Below, one piece after another: positions 1-6,910 of a stretch of 21,122 nt of DNA; position 1 is the first letter of the stretch, and every line of letters starts with the position of its first letter. The DNA comes from Alphaproteobacteria bacterium (GTDB taxonomy: Bacteria; Pseudomonadota; Alphaproteobacteria; Thalassobaculales; Thalassobaculaceae), in contig JAPKDN010000006.1 in assembly GCA_028822575.1 (NCBI GenBank), positions 1 to 21,122 on the forward strand. Reading direction: 5' to 3'. The notes beneath the pieces are model-generated. The model was not told where the DNA came from, searched no databases, and saw only the letters and a list, made by a program, of their open reading frames with translations. The position numbers were made by a program, and so were the translations under genes.

Positions 1-154
1 ACGTCAATCCAGACTCGTCGATCAAATGTCTCAATACGCCCTCGCCCGAGGGCAAAGGCAGATATTCGCCGGACAGACAACGGGGATACGCATCATGGCG
101 AGGATCGATCGCGAGGTGGCGGTGACCATAATGTCCTGGTTAACGCTGCCGGTC

Positions 155-401
155 TCAATGAGAAGACCTTGGAGCGTGTTCGCCCTCTCCAAATGGAATT
201 TCCGAGTAGAAACCAAGAATATCGAACGGGCGCTCGATTCCCATTTCCGTCAGGATTTCCTCAATGGTGAAGGCGATCACGGCGGTTCGCGCGAGCAGGA
301 TCTCCGGAATTGAGGCCATGTTCTCACGCGCCAGGTTTTTTAATCTGATCCAGGGTCGACTGCATGATCATCTCGCTCATGTCATCTTTATGGCCCGACA
401 T
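155..401 (-). pseudogene. Unidentified minus-strand remnant upstream of cobO
   Basis: Two short minus-strand frames sit end to end, divergent from cobO. The first, from an ATG at 401 to a stop at 324-326, encodes 25 residues starting MSGHKDDMSEMI. The second, from an ATG at 319 to a stop at 155-157, encodes 54 residues containing IEEILTEMGIERPFDILGF. Its composition looks like real protein (acidic helices, G/C-biased third positions). A third frame stays open from about 216 down to 31, so one gene split by frameshifts is possible. I do not recognise the family and assign no function. It could also be two small ORFs, or chance open frames. The rest of 1-449 holds nothing else I can support. 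Confidence 0.25.
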
Positions 402-449
402 GCGGGGTTGTGGAACACTGTGATGGTGATTCGATCGCAGGAGTTCCCG

Positions 450-1091
450 ATGTCCGAAGAAGCCAATACAACCGTTACCGACGAAATCGCGACGGAAAAG
501 GCTGAGCGCCATGCTGAGAAAATGGCCAAGAAAAAGGCCGCACGAAACAAGATCATGGCCACCAAGAATAAAACTGGTGGCCTGTTGATCGTTCATACCG
601 GAAAGGGCAAGGGCAAATCCACCGCCGCCTTTGGAATGGTCTGCCGGGCGATCGGTCATGGCATGCGGGTTGGTGTGGTGCAATTCGTCAAGGGCAAGTG
701 GGAGACCGGCGAGCGCAAGGTTCTGGAAGCTTTCGCGGATCAGGTGACCATCAACACCATGGGCGAGGGCTTTACCTGGGACACACAGGATCTGAACCGC
801 GACATCGCCGCCGCCCAGTCGGCCTGGGAACAGGCCAAGGCAATGATGGTGGACCCGAGCTACGGCATGGTGCTGATGGATGAGCTCAACATCGTTCTAC
901 GCTACGACTATCTGCCGATCGACGAGGTGGTCGAGACTTTGAAGAACAAACGCTCTGACCTGCACGTCATTGTTACCGGTCGCAACGCCAAGGATCCTTT
1001 GATGGAAGCCGCGGATCTGGTCACCGAGATGACCATGATCAAGCACCCTTTCCGTTCTGGCTTCAAGGCACAGGCGGGGATCGAATTTTAG
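450..1091 (+). CDS. cobO: Cob(I)yrinic acid a,c-diamide adenosyltransferase
   Basis: The 213-residue product belongs to the CobO/BtuR/CobA family, which transfers the adenosyl group of ATP to the cobalt of cob(I)yrinic acid a,c-diamide or cobalamin, in the cytoplasm. A Lys/Glu-rich N-terminal tail (residues 1-42) precedes the P-loop GKGKGKST at 51-58, and the family signature DELNIVLRYDYL follows in the second half. Length is typical. The frame is open from 264, but the ATG at 450 is chosen because AGGAG at 439-443 lies 6 nt upstream and upstream residues are unlike the family. No other cobalamin gene is visible in the window, so it appears separated from the main pathway cluster, although genes to the left of the window cannot be seen. 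Confidence 0.95.
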   Translation: MSEEANTTVTDEIATEKAERHAEKMAKKKAARNKIMATKNKTGGLLIVHTGKGKGKSTAAFGMVCRAIGHGMRVGVVQFVKGKWETGERKVLEAFADQVTINTMGEGFTWDTQDLNRDIAAAQSAWEQAKAMMVDPSYGMVLMDELNIVLRYDYLPIDEVVETLKNKRSDLHVIVTGRNAKDPLMEAADLVTEMTMIKHPFRSGFKAQAGIEF

Positions 1092-1120
1092 TGCGGTCTC
1101 GCTGACCCTCAGTTTATCGT

Positions 1121-1737
1121 TTAAAGCATCAGCCATTCCATAACGCCGCACAGATTGATAGCGCCGAACTTGTGGACCGGCGCGCGCACCCGTTCGGCGA
1201 CAGGCGCCGACATCAACAACGAATTGTCGAGATCCTCGCATTTATTGGCGATCTTCTCGCCCAGTTGACGTCCGTGCCGATCACTGTAAAAGCGAGCCGC
1301 TCGCCGGAGCCTAATTTGCCATGGACGACCGAGCCGTAATGCAGCGCGATCCCGTTGGTGAGCTCGACTGGGATGCAAACATAGTCGCTCATACCGTCAT
1401 CCAGCTGCTCCTGAAATATTTCATAGTCGCGCGCGGTGTGCTGCGTGAGATTGCTTCCCAGCCATTGCTGGGTCTCGTACATGGTGCGCACGGGGCTACG
1501 TTGATAGGAGCTCTGGTGTTGGTGTAGACGCAGTTCCGCTGTCGCACCATATGGCCCGGCGTCCAAAGGCGCCCGCACGCCCGCCGTTACCGAAAGCATG
1601 GTCCTGTTCTGCGTCGCAGCCCGCGCGATTGGCACGCCATCCTTGATCCATGCCTGATCCGCCGCCGACAGGGTGGTCGTTCTGAAATCAAGGAGGTATC
1701 GCGGCAATAACAAAGGACAGTCTACATGAACTCTCAA
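1121..1737 (-). pseudogene. Decayed class III adenylate cyclase
   Basis: Two overlapping minus frames together read as the two ends of a class III adenylate cyclase. The upstream frame (1737 to about 1264) carries a typical N-domain, with DGVPIARA, SPVRTMYETQQWL and DGMSDYVCIPVELTNG. It then jumps in frame to the late catalytic-domain motif IALHYGSVVHGKLGSGERL, followed by FTVIGTDVN. The frame shifts near 1255-1266, and the other frame continues with LGEKIANKC and LLMSAPVAERV to a stop at 1121. About 100-150 residues are missing, including the first metal-binding aspartate region, so no cyclase activity is expected. The start is uncertain (TTG at 1737). It follows the epimerase on the same strand by 22 nt. 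Confidence 0.8.
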
Positions 1738-1759
1738 GTGGGTTGGCTTAGCCTGGTGA

Positions 1760-2683
1760 TCAAGTTATTTCGGAGCACTCGGATCCGAGCGACGCATTGA
1801 TCGCGGCCAGTCCTTCGCGATAAGTCGGATAGCCGAGCACGACACCGAGCTCGGCCGTTAGCCGTGTTGTGTCCAGCCGTTTGCATTCTGAATAGAACGA
1901 GCGTGCCATGGCCGAGAGTTCGGCGGAATTGAAATCGATCGGCGCCGGCGGTTCCACGCCAAGCAAGGCACAGGCATGCCTGATGATATCGCCGCTTGGG
2001 CAGGCCTCGGTATCGGCGACGTTATAAACTCGGTTAGGGGCGGGGCGATCCATTGAGGCGATTAGGATCGAGCCGATATCGTCGACATGAATCCGGTTAA
2101 AGACCTGACCGGGCTTGTCGATGATGCGGGCGCTGCCTGCCTTGACCTGGGCAAGGGCGTTGCGCTTGCCCGGGCCGTAGATGCCCGAGAGCCTGAATAC
2201 CTGTACCGCGACCGCCGTTCCGTCGAAGGCCTCGATCCAGGCTTCCTCCGCAGCGAGACGCCTCCTCCCTCGGGCCGAGCCAGGGTTAGGCGCATCACTC
2301 TCTCGGGTGAGGGCACCCTGGCGGTCGCCATAGACAGCGGGGGTCGAGAGATAACCAATCCAGGCCAAGGACGCCGTCGCCTGCAGGTAGTCCTCCAAGG
2401 CTCGTAAGACCGGGTCGCCGGCATCTTTGGGCGGTATCGAGGAGACGATATGGGTTACGCCCTCGAGAGCGCTCTTTGGGTTGACCAAGGGTTGGCGTGG
2501 TCCAAAAAGATGTGTGGTGATGCCGATGGCTTCCAAGGCGGCCTGCTTTTCCGAACTTTGAACCGTGCCCGATACACACCAGTCCTGGGGGATCAGACGC
2601 CGAGCCAACCGCTCGGCGGAATACCCGACACCAAAGCAAAAGAGATGGCCGGGGGGCTGGGATGGTTTTAGCGGCTCAACCAT
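1760..2683 (-). CDS. NAD(P)-dependent epimerase/dehydratase-like protein (extended SDR, YeeZ type)
   Basis: The 307-residue protein has an N-terminal Rossmann fold with FCFGVGYSAERLARRL (about residues 15-30), a variant of the SDR dinucleotide-binding glycine motif. YLSTPAVYGD in the middle matches the SDR strand carrying the active-site tyrosine, and FRLSGIYGPGKRNAL plus FNRIHVDDI match the extended-SDR C-terminal substrate region. The set resembles YeeZ-like NAD(P)-dependent oxidoreductases, whose substrate is mostly unknown. I cannot see a canonical YxxxK pair, so activity may be altered. It is transcribed divergently from the DsbA-family gene across a 188-bp spacer, and the degenerate cyclase lies immediately downstream. 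Confidence 0.8.
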   Translation of the reverse strand: MVEPLKPSQPPGHLFCFGVGYSAERLARRLIPQDWCVSGTVQSSEKQAALEAIGITTHLFGPRQPLVNPKSALEGVTHIVSSIPPKDAGDPVLRALEDYLQATASLAWIGYLSTPAVYGDRQGALTRESDAPNPGSARGRRRLAAEEAWIEAFDGTAVAVQVFRLSGIYGPGKRNALAQVKAGSARIIDKPGQVFNRIHVDDIGSILIASMDRPAPNRVYNVADTEACPSGDIIRHACALLGVEPPAPIDFNSAELSAMARSFYSECKRLDTTRLTAELGVVLGYPTYREGLAAINASLGSECSEIT

Positions 2684-2830
2684 GATGGCGGCGGTTCCCT
2701 TTTGCGCTGGGTTGGAGAATTAGCGAAGATTGGGCATCTTCAACCCCCGGCGTCAAATTTTGAACCGCTCGGGGCGTGGCTGGGGAATCGCACCCGTCAC
2801 CCTGGTGAATGGCGAGACCGACGGTGGAAA

Positions 2831-2858
2831 TTGCATTTCGGCCCAGCGCTCTTAATAT
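2831..2858 (+). promoter_or_regulatory. Candidate sigma70-like promoter upstream of the DsbA-family gene
   Basis: TTGCAT at 2831-2836 and TAATAT at 2853-2858 are separated by 16 bp in the divergent intergenic region. If real, transcription would begin near 2865, only a few bases before the ATG at 2872. That would favour translation from the internal ATG at 2908. The match is modest and based on inspection only. Confidence 0.25.
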
Positions 2859-2871
2859 AAAGCGGAGATAG

Positions 2872-3531
2872 ATGCCCTTGAGTCACCCTGAACCTAGGAT
2901 TCAGCCGATGCCGGAACCGGTCCAATTAGAGGTCTTCTCCGACTATGTCTGTCCCTGGTGCTATCTCGGCGATAACCGCGTCAAGCGGCTGAAACAGGAA
3001 TACAACATCACAGTCAGACTGGTGCACTTTCCGCTCCACCCGGAGACGCCATTGGAGGGTAAGTCGCTGGCGGATCTGTTCGGTCGGGGGCCGGACGAGC
3101 TTAAGGGGCGCCACGATCAGATGCAGGGTCTGATGGACGCCGAGGGTTTACCCTACAACCAGCGCAGCCACACCTATAACAGCCGGCTGGCCCAAGAGGT
3201 TGGCCATTGGGCGGAGACCCAGCCGGGTGGAGAGGCGATCCACGATAAATTCTACGAAGCCTATTTCGTTGACCGCCGTAATGTCGGTGATGTCGAGGTG
3301 ATCATCGACGTGGTGAAATCTGCCGGCCTGGACGAGGACGAGGCCCGCGCTGTGATTGTCGAACGCCGCTTTAAGGGCTCGGTTGACGAGGACTGGGAAA
3401 AATCAAGAGCCTATGGCGTCACTGGCGTGCCGACCGTCGTCGCCGGCGGTCAGGGCGTGGTTGGCGCTCAGCCTTACGAGGTGCTGGAACAACTCATGAA
3501 GGCGGTCGGGGCGGAGCGGTGGGAGAGCTGA
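2872..3531 (+). CDS. DsbA family oxidoreductase (FrnE-like)
   Basis: This thioredoxin-fold protein carries the redox motif CPWC in VFSDYVCPWCYLG close to the N-terminus, a helical insertion, and GVTGVPTVVAG near the C-terminus, which supplies the cis-proline loop. The set is typical of cytoplasmic FrnE/2-hydroxychromene-2-carboxylate isomerase-like DsbA proteins, and there is no signal peptide. The substrate is unknown; disulfide exchange or glutathione-linked isomerisation are the family options. The listed ATG has GGAG at 2864-2867, only 4 nt away. An ATG at 2908 has AGGA at 2896-2899 with 8 nt spacing and gives a more family-like start (MPEPVQLEVF). I list the longer form but consider both plausible. 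It runs convergently into the PhzF pseudogene. Confidence 0.88.
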   Translation: MPLSHPEPRIQPMPEPVQLEVFSDYVCPWCYLGDNRVKRLKQEYNITVRLVHFPLHPETPLEGKSLADLFGRGPDELKGRHDQMQGLMDAEGLPYNQRSHTYNSRLAQEVGHWAETQPGGEAIHDKFYEAYFVDRRNVGDVEVIIDVVKSAGLDEDEARAVIVERRFKGSVDEDWEKSRAYGVTGVPTVVAGGQGVVGAQPYEVLEQLMKAVGAERWES

Positions 3532-3550
3532 CAACGCTGGCACCCTCAAC

Positions 3551-4068
3551 CTAATCGGCCTTGCCCATCATCCGCACCGCGCCTGATACCCGGATCGGGG
3601 CGCCGGTCTCAAGCGGTATTGCTACGGTCAAAAGCGAGCGCATGCCCATGTCCTCGCCCTCGACGATATTTAGCTCGCCGCCAGTTTGGGCGATGCTCGG
3701 CCAACCGAGGTCTCTCAGGTATCCGCCCAAGGCCGCCGCCGTTCATCAAGTTGCGTCCAGCATCCAGATCATTAGGACCGCCGCCAGCCGCTCCCGGCTC
3801 TTCAGGGTGACCACCAGATGTGTTGCGCTGGCCTCAGCGATGGCGGAGGGGATCCGAGGGTCCAGATTGCCTTGGTCATAGCCGAACAACGCCAGCATCG
3901 CCTCGATCAGATCAGGCGTGGCGGGTGCGTTTTCGTGCGCGGTGACTGCAGGGTGGCGACGATCACTTGCATCCGCTCTTCCCGCGGCAATGTGTCGAAG
4001 ACCAAAACCCCTGCCGGATTGCCGTCCCGTTCTCCATCCGAGAACGCCAATATACGCAAGACTTCCAT
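3551..4068 (-). pseudogene. Decayed PhzF-like isomerase
   Basis: The ATG at 4068, preceded by AGAGG, starts a convincing PhzF N-terminus: MEVLRILAFSDGERDGNPAG, then REERMQVIVA. The frame then departs. A second frame carries PDLIEAMLALFGYD and LDPRIPSAIAEASATHLVV, and a third ends with YLRDLGWPSIAQTGGELNI and GEDMGMRSLL before a stop at 3551-3553. These are the start, middle and C-terminal GEDMG motifs of PhzF proteins. The total is about 170 codons against roughly 260-300 in the family, so at least two frameshifts and internal deletions are needed. PhzF proteins are epimerase/isomerase-type enzymes without cofactor. It faces an equally damaged Lrp/AsnC regulator across about 160 bp. Confidence 0.8.
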
Positions 4069-4228
4069 TTTCGAACCTCTGTAATTCACCGTGACGCAAG
4101 GGCCCGGCAACACAATGCCGAACAGTCTGCATTCTAAGGGGGTGAGTTGCTTCGAACTTTGAGATAGTAGAGGAAATAGGCTTATGTTTGTCGTGAAATT
4201 CCAGTTGATAACCATGACGTTCCTGTAG

Positions 4229-4666
4229 AATGAGGGCCATCTCGAGGATGAGGTCGACCTCAAACTGATTGAGGTCCTGAGCGCCAACGCGCGCCGCTCA
4301 ATGCGCTATCTCGCTGGCCTTGTCACCATGTCTGCGCCCAGTGTCGTCGATCGGGTTCGCCGCCTCGAGGACCTCGGCCTGCTGCTTGGCTATACGATCG
4401 GTTTAGACCTCAAGGTCATGGGCTACGCGCTCAAAGCCCTGATCGGGGTCCAGCCGTCGCGGGGTCAGCTTCATTTGATTGAACGGATGATCCAGGAGAT
4501 GCCGGAAAGCGACAAGGTCACCGTTGAGGATTGCTATATCCTTAGCCTCTGCGCGCGCTTAATCGACTAACTCGACCGGTTTCACGACAAGGTGGGGACG
4601 AACAAATCAATCGTGAAGCCATCTCCGGTAGCCGGACGCGCGCCATCGCTATTGACCAAGGGGTAG
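4229..4666 (+). pseudogene. Decayed Lrp/AsnC family transcriptional regulator
   Basis: Read through, this frame gives an almost full-length Lrp/AsnC protein (about 146 codons). DLKLIEVLSANARRSMRYLA and SAPSVVDRVRRLEDLGLLLG form the HTH domain. GQLHLIERMIQEMPE and VTVEDCYILSLCARLID form part of the ligand domain, then TNKSIVKPSPVAGR forms the tail. It is broken by TAA at 4568-4570 before the tail. It also lacks a usable start: TAG at 4226-4228 interrupts the frame just after an ATG at 4214, and the next in-frame ATG (4301) would remove the first helix. A few residues after EMPE are also missing. An open frame from 4301 gives 89 residues, probably non-functional. In intact form it would plausibly have controlled the divergent PhzF gene. 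Confidence 0.8.
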
Positions 4667-4735
4667 GAGCGTGTATTCGGCTAAAGCTTTGTTTCTTCGT
4701 CGCGCCGAATTATCGAAACTGCCTGGGCGCTCTTT

Positions 4736-5770
4736 TCACCCCAACATCTTCTCCCCATAAGCAAATACCACCGGCAGGCCACCGGTGTGAACCCACAGCA
4801 CCCGCTGACCCTTGCTAATCACGCCGTCCCGCGATAACCCGATGGCGCCGGCAAGGGATTTACCGGTGTAGACCGGGTCAACAATAATCGCCTCCAGGCG
4901 ACCGGCCAGATCGATGGCCTCGCGGGTGCTCTCCACCGGTTGGCCATAGCCGGGGCCGAACCATTTATCGTGACAGAGCACTTCCGAATCACAGACCACA
5001 TGGCCACAACCGACCAGTTCTTCGGCTAGGCGGACAATGTCTCGAACCCGCTGGGTCTGTTGCACCGCGTTCCGACGCACGCATATGCCATGCACGGGGA
5101 TATCGGAGCCGAGCAGCCGCAGTCCCAATAACATGCCAACATGGGTGGAGGCGCTGCCGCTGGCCAGTACGATGGCATCTATCGGTGGCTCTCCATCAGA
5201 GATTTGGTCAAGGATTTCGGCGGCGCAACGCATATACCCCAGCGAGCTGAGTGGCTTTGTATCGGCCGACAGGGTGAGTTGATAGGTCGTCTTGCCCTGG
5301 TTGCGGTAGGTGCCGGCAATCTGTGCCAAGTTCTCATCGGCGGCGGCCTCGTCCTCGCCAATATGGAAGGTCGAGGTGGTGGCACCGAATAACCGGTCGA
5401 GCAGGACATTGCCGTTCGCGTGATAAGACGCATCCATGCCAGCCACCCGGTCCTCGAGCTGAAGATGGCAGCCCATGCCGAGCTTGGCGGCGGCGGCGGC
5501 GGCGGTGCGCATGAAGTTGGACTGCACGGCGCCGGTGACCAGCAGCATATTGGTACCGGCGGCGACGGCGGCGCCCATGGAGTATTCCAGTTGTCGGGCC
5601 TTGTTGCCGCCAGTGGCAAAGCCGGTCAGGTCATCGCGCTTGGCCAGCAAAGTTGACCCACACGCGGCCTCGGACAGCCTCGCCATCGCCTCAATCGGGG
5701 TTGGGACATGGGCAAGGATCACGCGCGGCAGACGCGCCAGATGACCGTCGAGTTCGTCTTGCTTTGTCAT
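4736..5770 (-). CDS. PLP-dependent D-cysteine desulfhydrase / cysteate sulfo-lyase family enzyme
   Basis: The 344-residue fold-type II PLP enzyme contains KRDDLTGFATGGNKARQLE, with the PLP lysine at about residue 57, then GAVQSNFMRT (84-88), GNVLLDRLFGA, DPVYTGKSLAG and WVHTGGLPVVFAY. These are family motifs of D-cysteine desulfhydrase, L-cysteate sulfo-lyase (CuyA) and ACC deaminase. The DPVYTGK motif favours the desulfhydrase/sulfo-lyase side. The usual QSNH is QSNF here, an unusual change next to the active-site serine that may alter substrate choice. The ATG at 5770 is chosen because GGAG lies 7 nt upstream; the frame is open to 5854. A GCC codon run makes a six-alanine stretch after R88-T89. 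No sulfonate transporter or sulfite exporter is adjacent. Confidence 0.88.
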   Translation of the reverse strand: MTKQDELDGHLARLPRVILAHVPTPIEAMARLSEAACGSTLLAKRDDLTGFATGGNKARQLEYSMGAAVAAGTNMLLVTGAVQSNFMRTAAAAAAKLGMGCHLQLEDRVAGMDASYHANGNVLLDRLFGATTSTFHIGEDEAAADENLAQIAGTYRNQGKTTYQLTLSADTKPLSSLGYMRCAAEILDQISDGEPPIDAIVLASGSASTHVGMLLGLRLLGSDIPVHGICVRRNAVQQTQRVRDIVRLAEELVGCGHVVCDSEVLCHDKWFGPGYGQPVESTREAIDLAGRLEAIIVDPVYTGKSLAGAIGLSRDGVISKGQRVLWVHTGGLPVVFAYGEKMLG

Positions 5771-5961
5771 GCCGATGCTCCAGATGGGGTCGTCTTGGCC
5801 ACGGCCCGCGTCATGCCTTGGCTGATTGTCATCCTCGCGAAAGATTATTACCACCGGAAAACAACGTCACCTCCACGTCCACTTCGCTCCTATTGACGAG
5901 CCGCTCTTGATCCCTCAGCTTTCCCGCAATCTGCACAACCGCCAATGACAGAGTCACCGCC

Positions 5962-6396
5962 ATGCCGATTGATTATGTGCCCGACGCCGAACTCGAGGTT
6001 GCTGGTTATACCATTCCTTATCCCAACGACCCTTTCGAGATGCGTAGCGGGCCCTTCTATATCGGCTTCGGCGGCGACGGTGGCACGATAGTCGCGCTTA
6101 GGGCCGGCGAGAACCAATGCAACAGCAACGGCGTGGTGCATGGCGGCTGCTTAATGACACTAGCGGATCTCGCGGTCTGCTACGAGGCGATCAGCGGCGA
6201 TATCGCGCTTCGCTCGCTCACCGTTTCGTTGACCGCCAATTTTCTGGCACCAGCCGAGCGCGGCATGATTCTGCGGGCGTATCCTCGGGTCAACCGGCGA
6301 ACCAAGCGGATGGCATTTGTCGATACCAGAATCATGGACGGTGAGACCTGCGTCTTCACCGCCTCGGCGGTGATCCGGGTCACCACCAGAGGATAG
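5962..6396 (+). CDS. PaaI family hotdog-fold thioesterase
   Basis: The 144-residue protein has the hotdog thioesterase active-site motif, GENQCNSNGVVHGGCLMTLAD (about residues 50-70), with asparagine, the HGG turn and the helix aspartate in the positions seen in PaaI-type enzymes. SLTVSLTANFLAPAERG matches the following strands. These proteins hydrolyse acyl- or aryl-CoA esters in the cytoplasm; the substrate here is unknown. The ribosome binding site is weak (GACAGAG upstream). It is divergent from the PLP enzyme, and its 3' end abuts the remains of a membrane-protein gene on the other strand. Confidence 0.85.
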   Translation: MPIDYVPDAELEVAGYTIPYPNDPFEMRSGPFYIGFGGDGGTIVALRAGENQCNSNGVVHGGCLMTLADLAVCYEAISGDIALRSLTVSLTANFLAPAERGMILRAYPRVNRRTKRMAFVDTRIMDGETCVFTASAVIRVTTRG

Positions 6397-6399
6397 CGC

Positions 6400-6835
6400 C
6401 CCACAAATGGCGATTTGGTAGGCCAGAAAAACGCCTCTGGCTCGTCGACCGGTTCGTCCTTGGATAGCTTGAGCCAACCCTTGATGGTCCGGAAGGCGAA
6501 CGAAAGCCAGGTCAGCCCAGACACAATAAAAGCTATCGGGATCAGAAAGAAAGTCGCGGCCAGCGCGGTGGAGATGATCCAGGAAATAAGAATGGCGAAA
6601 AACGTGCAGAGCTGCCAGGTCGCGCGACTCCCAAGACAGGAGCCGCGAATATCCGGGCGTTTCAAATAGGCTAAACCCACGCCCAGTAACGACGGCAAGG
6701 CAGTTACCAGCGACAGCGCCTAAAGCCGGTAGACGATATGCAGGACAACGCGATCTTTTTCCGCCAACCCGAGTTGGAATGGCAAATGACGGCGGGGTGG
6801 ACTTCTTGGCTTGTGGTTATCGGTTCCTTGGACAA
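6400..6835 (-). pseudogene. Decayed small membrane protein, DUF4870-like
   Basis: A strong Shine-Dalgarno sequence, AAAGGAGG (minus strand, 6851-6844), precedes a TTG at 6835 that opens MSKEPITTSQEVHPAV. That frame becomes nonsense near 6775. A second frame there reads LAEKDRVVLHIVYRL, hits a TAG at 6720-6722, and resumes as ALSLVTALPSLLGVGLAYLK. It continues with RATWQLCTFF, a hydrophobic stretch of two membrane segments, and FRTIKGWLKLSKDEPVDEPE. This is the order seen in small DUF4870-like, Tic20-related membrane proteins. The original stop seems lost, as the frame runs on into the thioesterase antisense. One frameshift plus one stop make a functional product unlikely. Confidence 0.7.
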
Positions 6836-6843
6836 TATTCTCT

Positions 6844-6851
6844 CCTCCTTT
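6844..6851 (-). promoter_or_regulatory. Strong Shine-Dalgarno site of the DUF4870-like pseudogene
   Basis: AAAGGAGG on the minus strand lies 8 nt before a TTG codon at 6835. It is one of the best ribosome binding sites in the window and marks the original start of the damaged membrane-protein gene. Confidence 0.6.
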
Positions 6852-6874
6852 CAGATGGGTATACTGCCCACCTC

Positions 6875-6890
6875 GTTAAACCTCTTTAAC
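6875..6890. promoter_or_regulatory. Perfect inverted repeat upstream of threonine aldolase
   Basis: GTTAAA-CCTC-TTTAAC is a perfect 6-bp inverted repeat with a 4-bp spacer, 20 bp before the aldolase start, in an AT-rich pocket of the divergent intergenic region. Just upstream, TGGGTA-TAC-TGCCCA (6857-6871) forms a second, imperfect repeat. Either could be an operator; no regulator gene lies next to it, so the binding factor is unknown. Confidence 0.35.
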
Positions 6891-6910
6891 TAATTTTCTG
6901 GGCGATCGTC

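Noticed and set aside
264..449. N-terminal extension of cobO to an ATG at 264
   Set aside because: The extra residues do not resemble CobO, and a well-placed AGGAG supports the start at 450.
324..683. 119-codon minus-strand frame overlapping cobO
   Set aside because: Most of it is antisense to the conserved P-loop region of cobO. Only its last part (324-401) is kept as a possible remnant.
1213..1378. Programmed frameshift in the cyclase gene
   Set aside because: No obvious slippery heptamer and downstream structure were seen at the junction, and the catalytic domain already lacks essential residues, so decay is the simpler explanation.
3561..3881. 106-codon plus-strand frame after the DsbA-family gene
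   Set aside because: The minus strand here carries the conserved PhzF C-terminal motifs; the plus frame has no recognisable content.
6180..6698. 172-codon minus-strand ORF as an intact gene
   Set aside because: Only its first half resembles a membrane protein. The second half is antisense to the thioesterase, and the family N-terminus lies upstream of a stop codon and a frameshift, so it is treated as a pseudogene.
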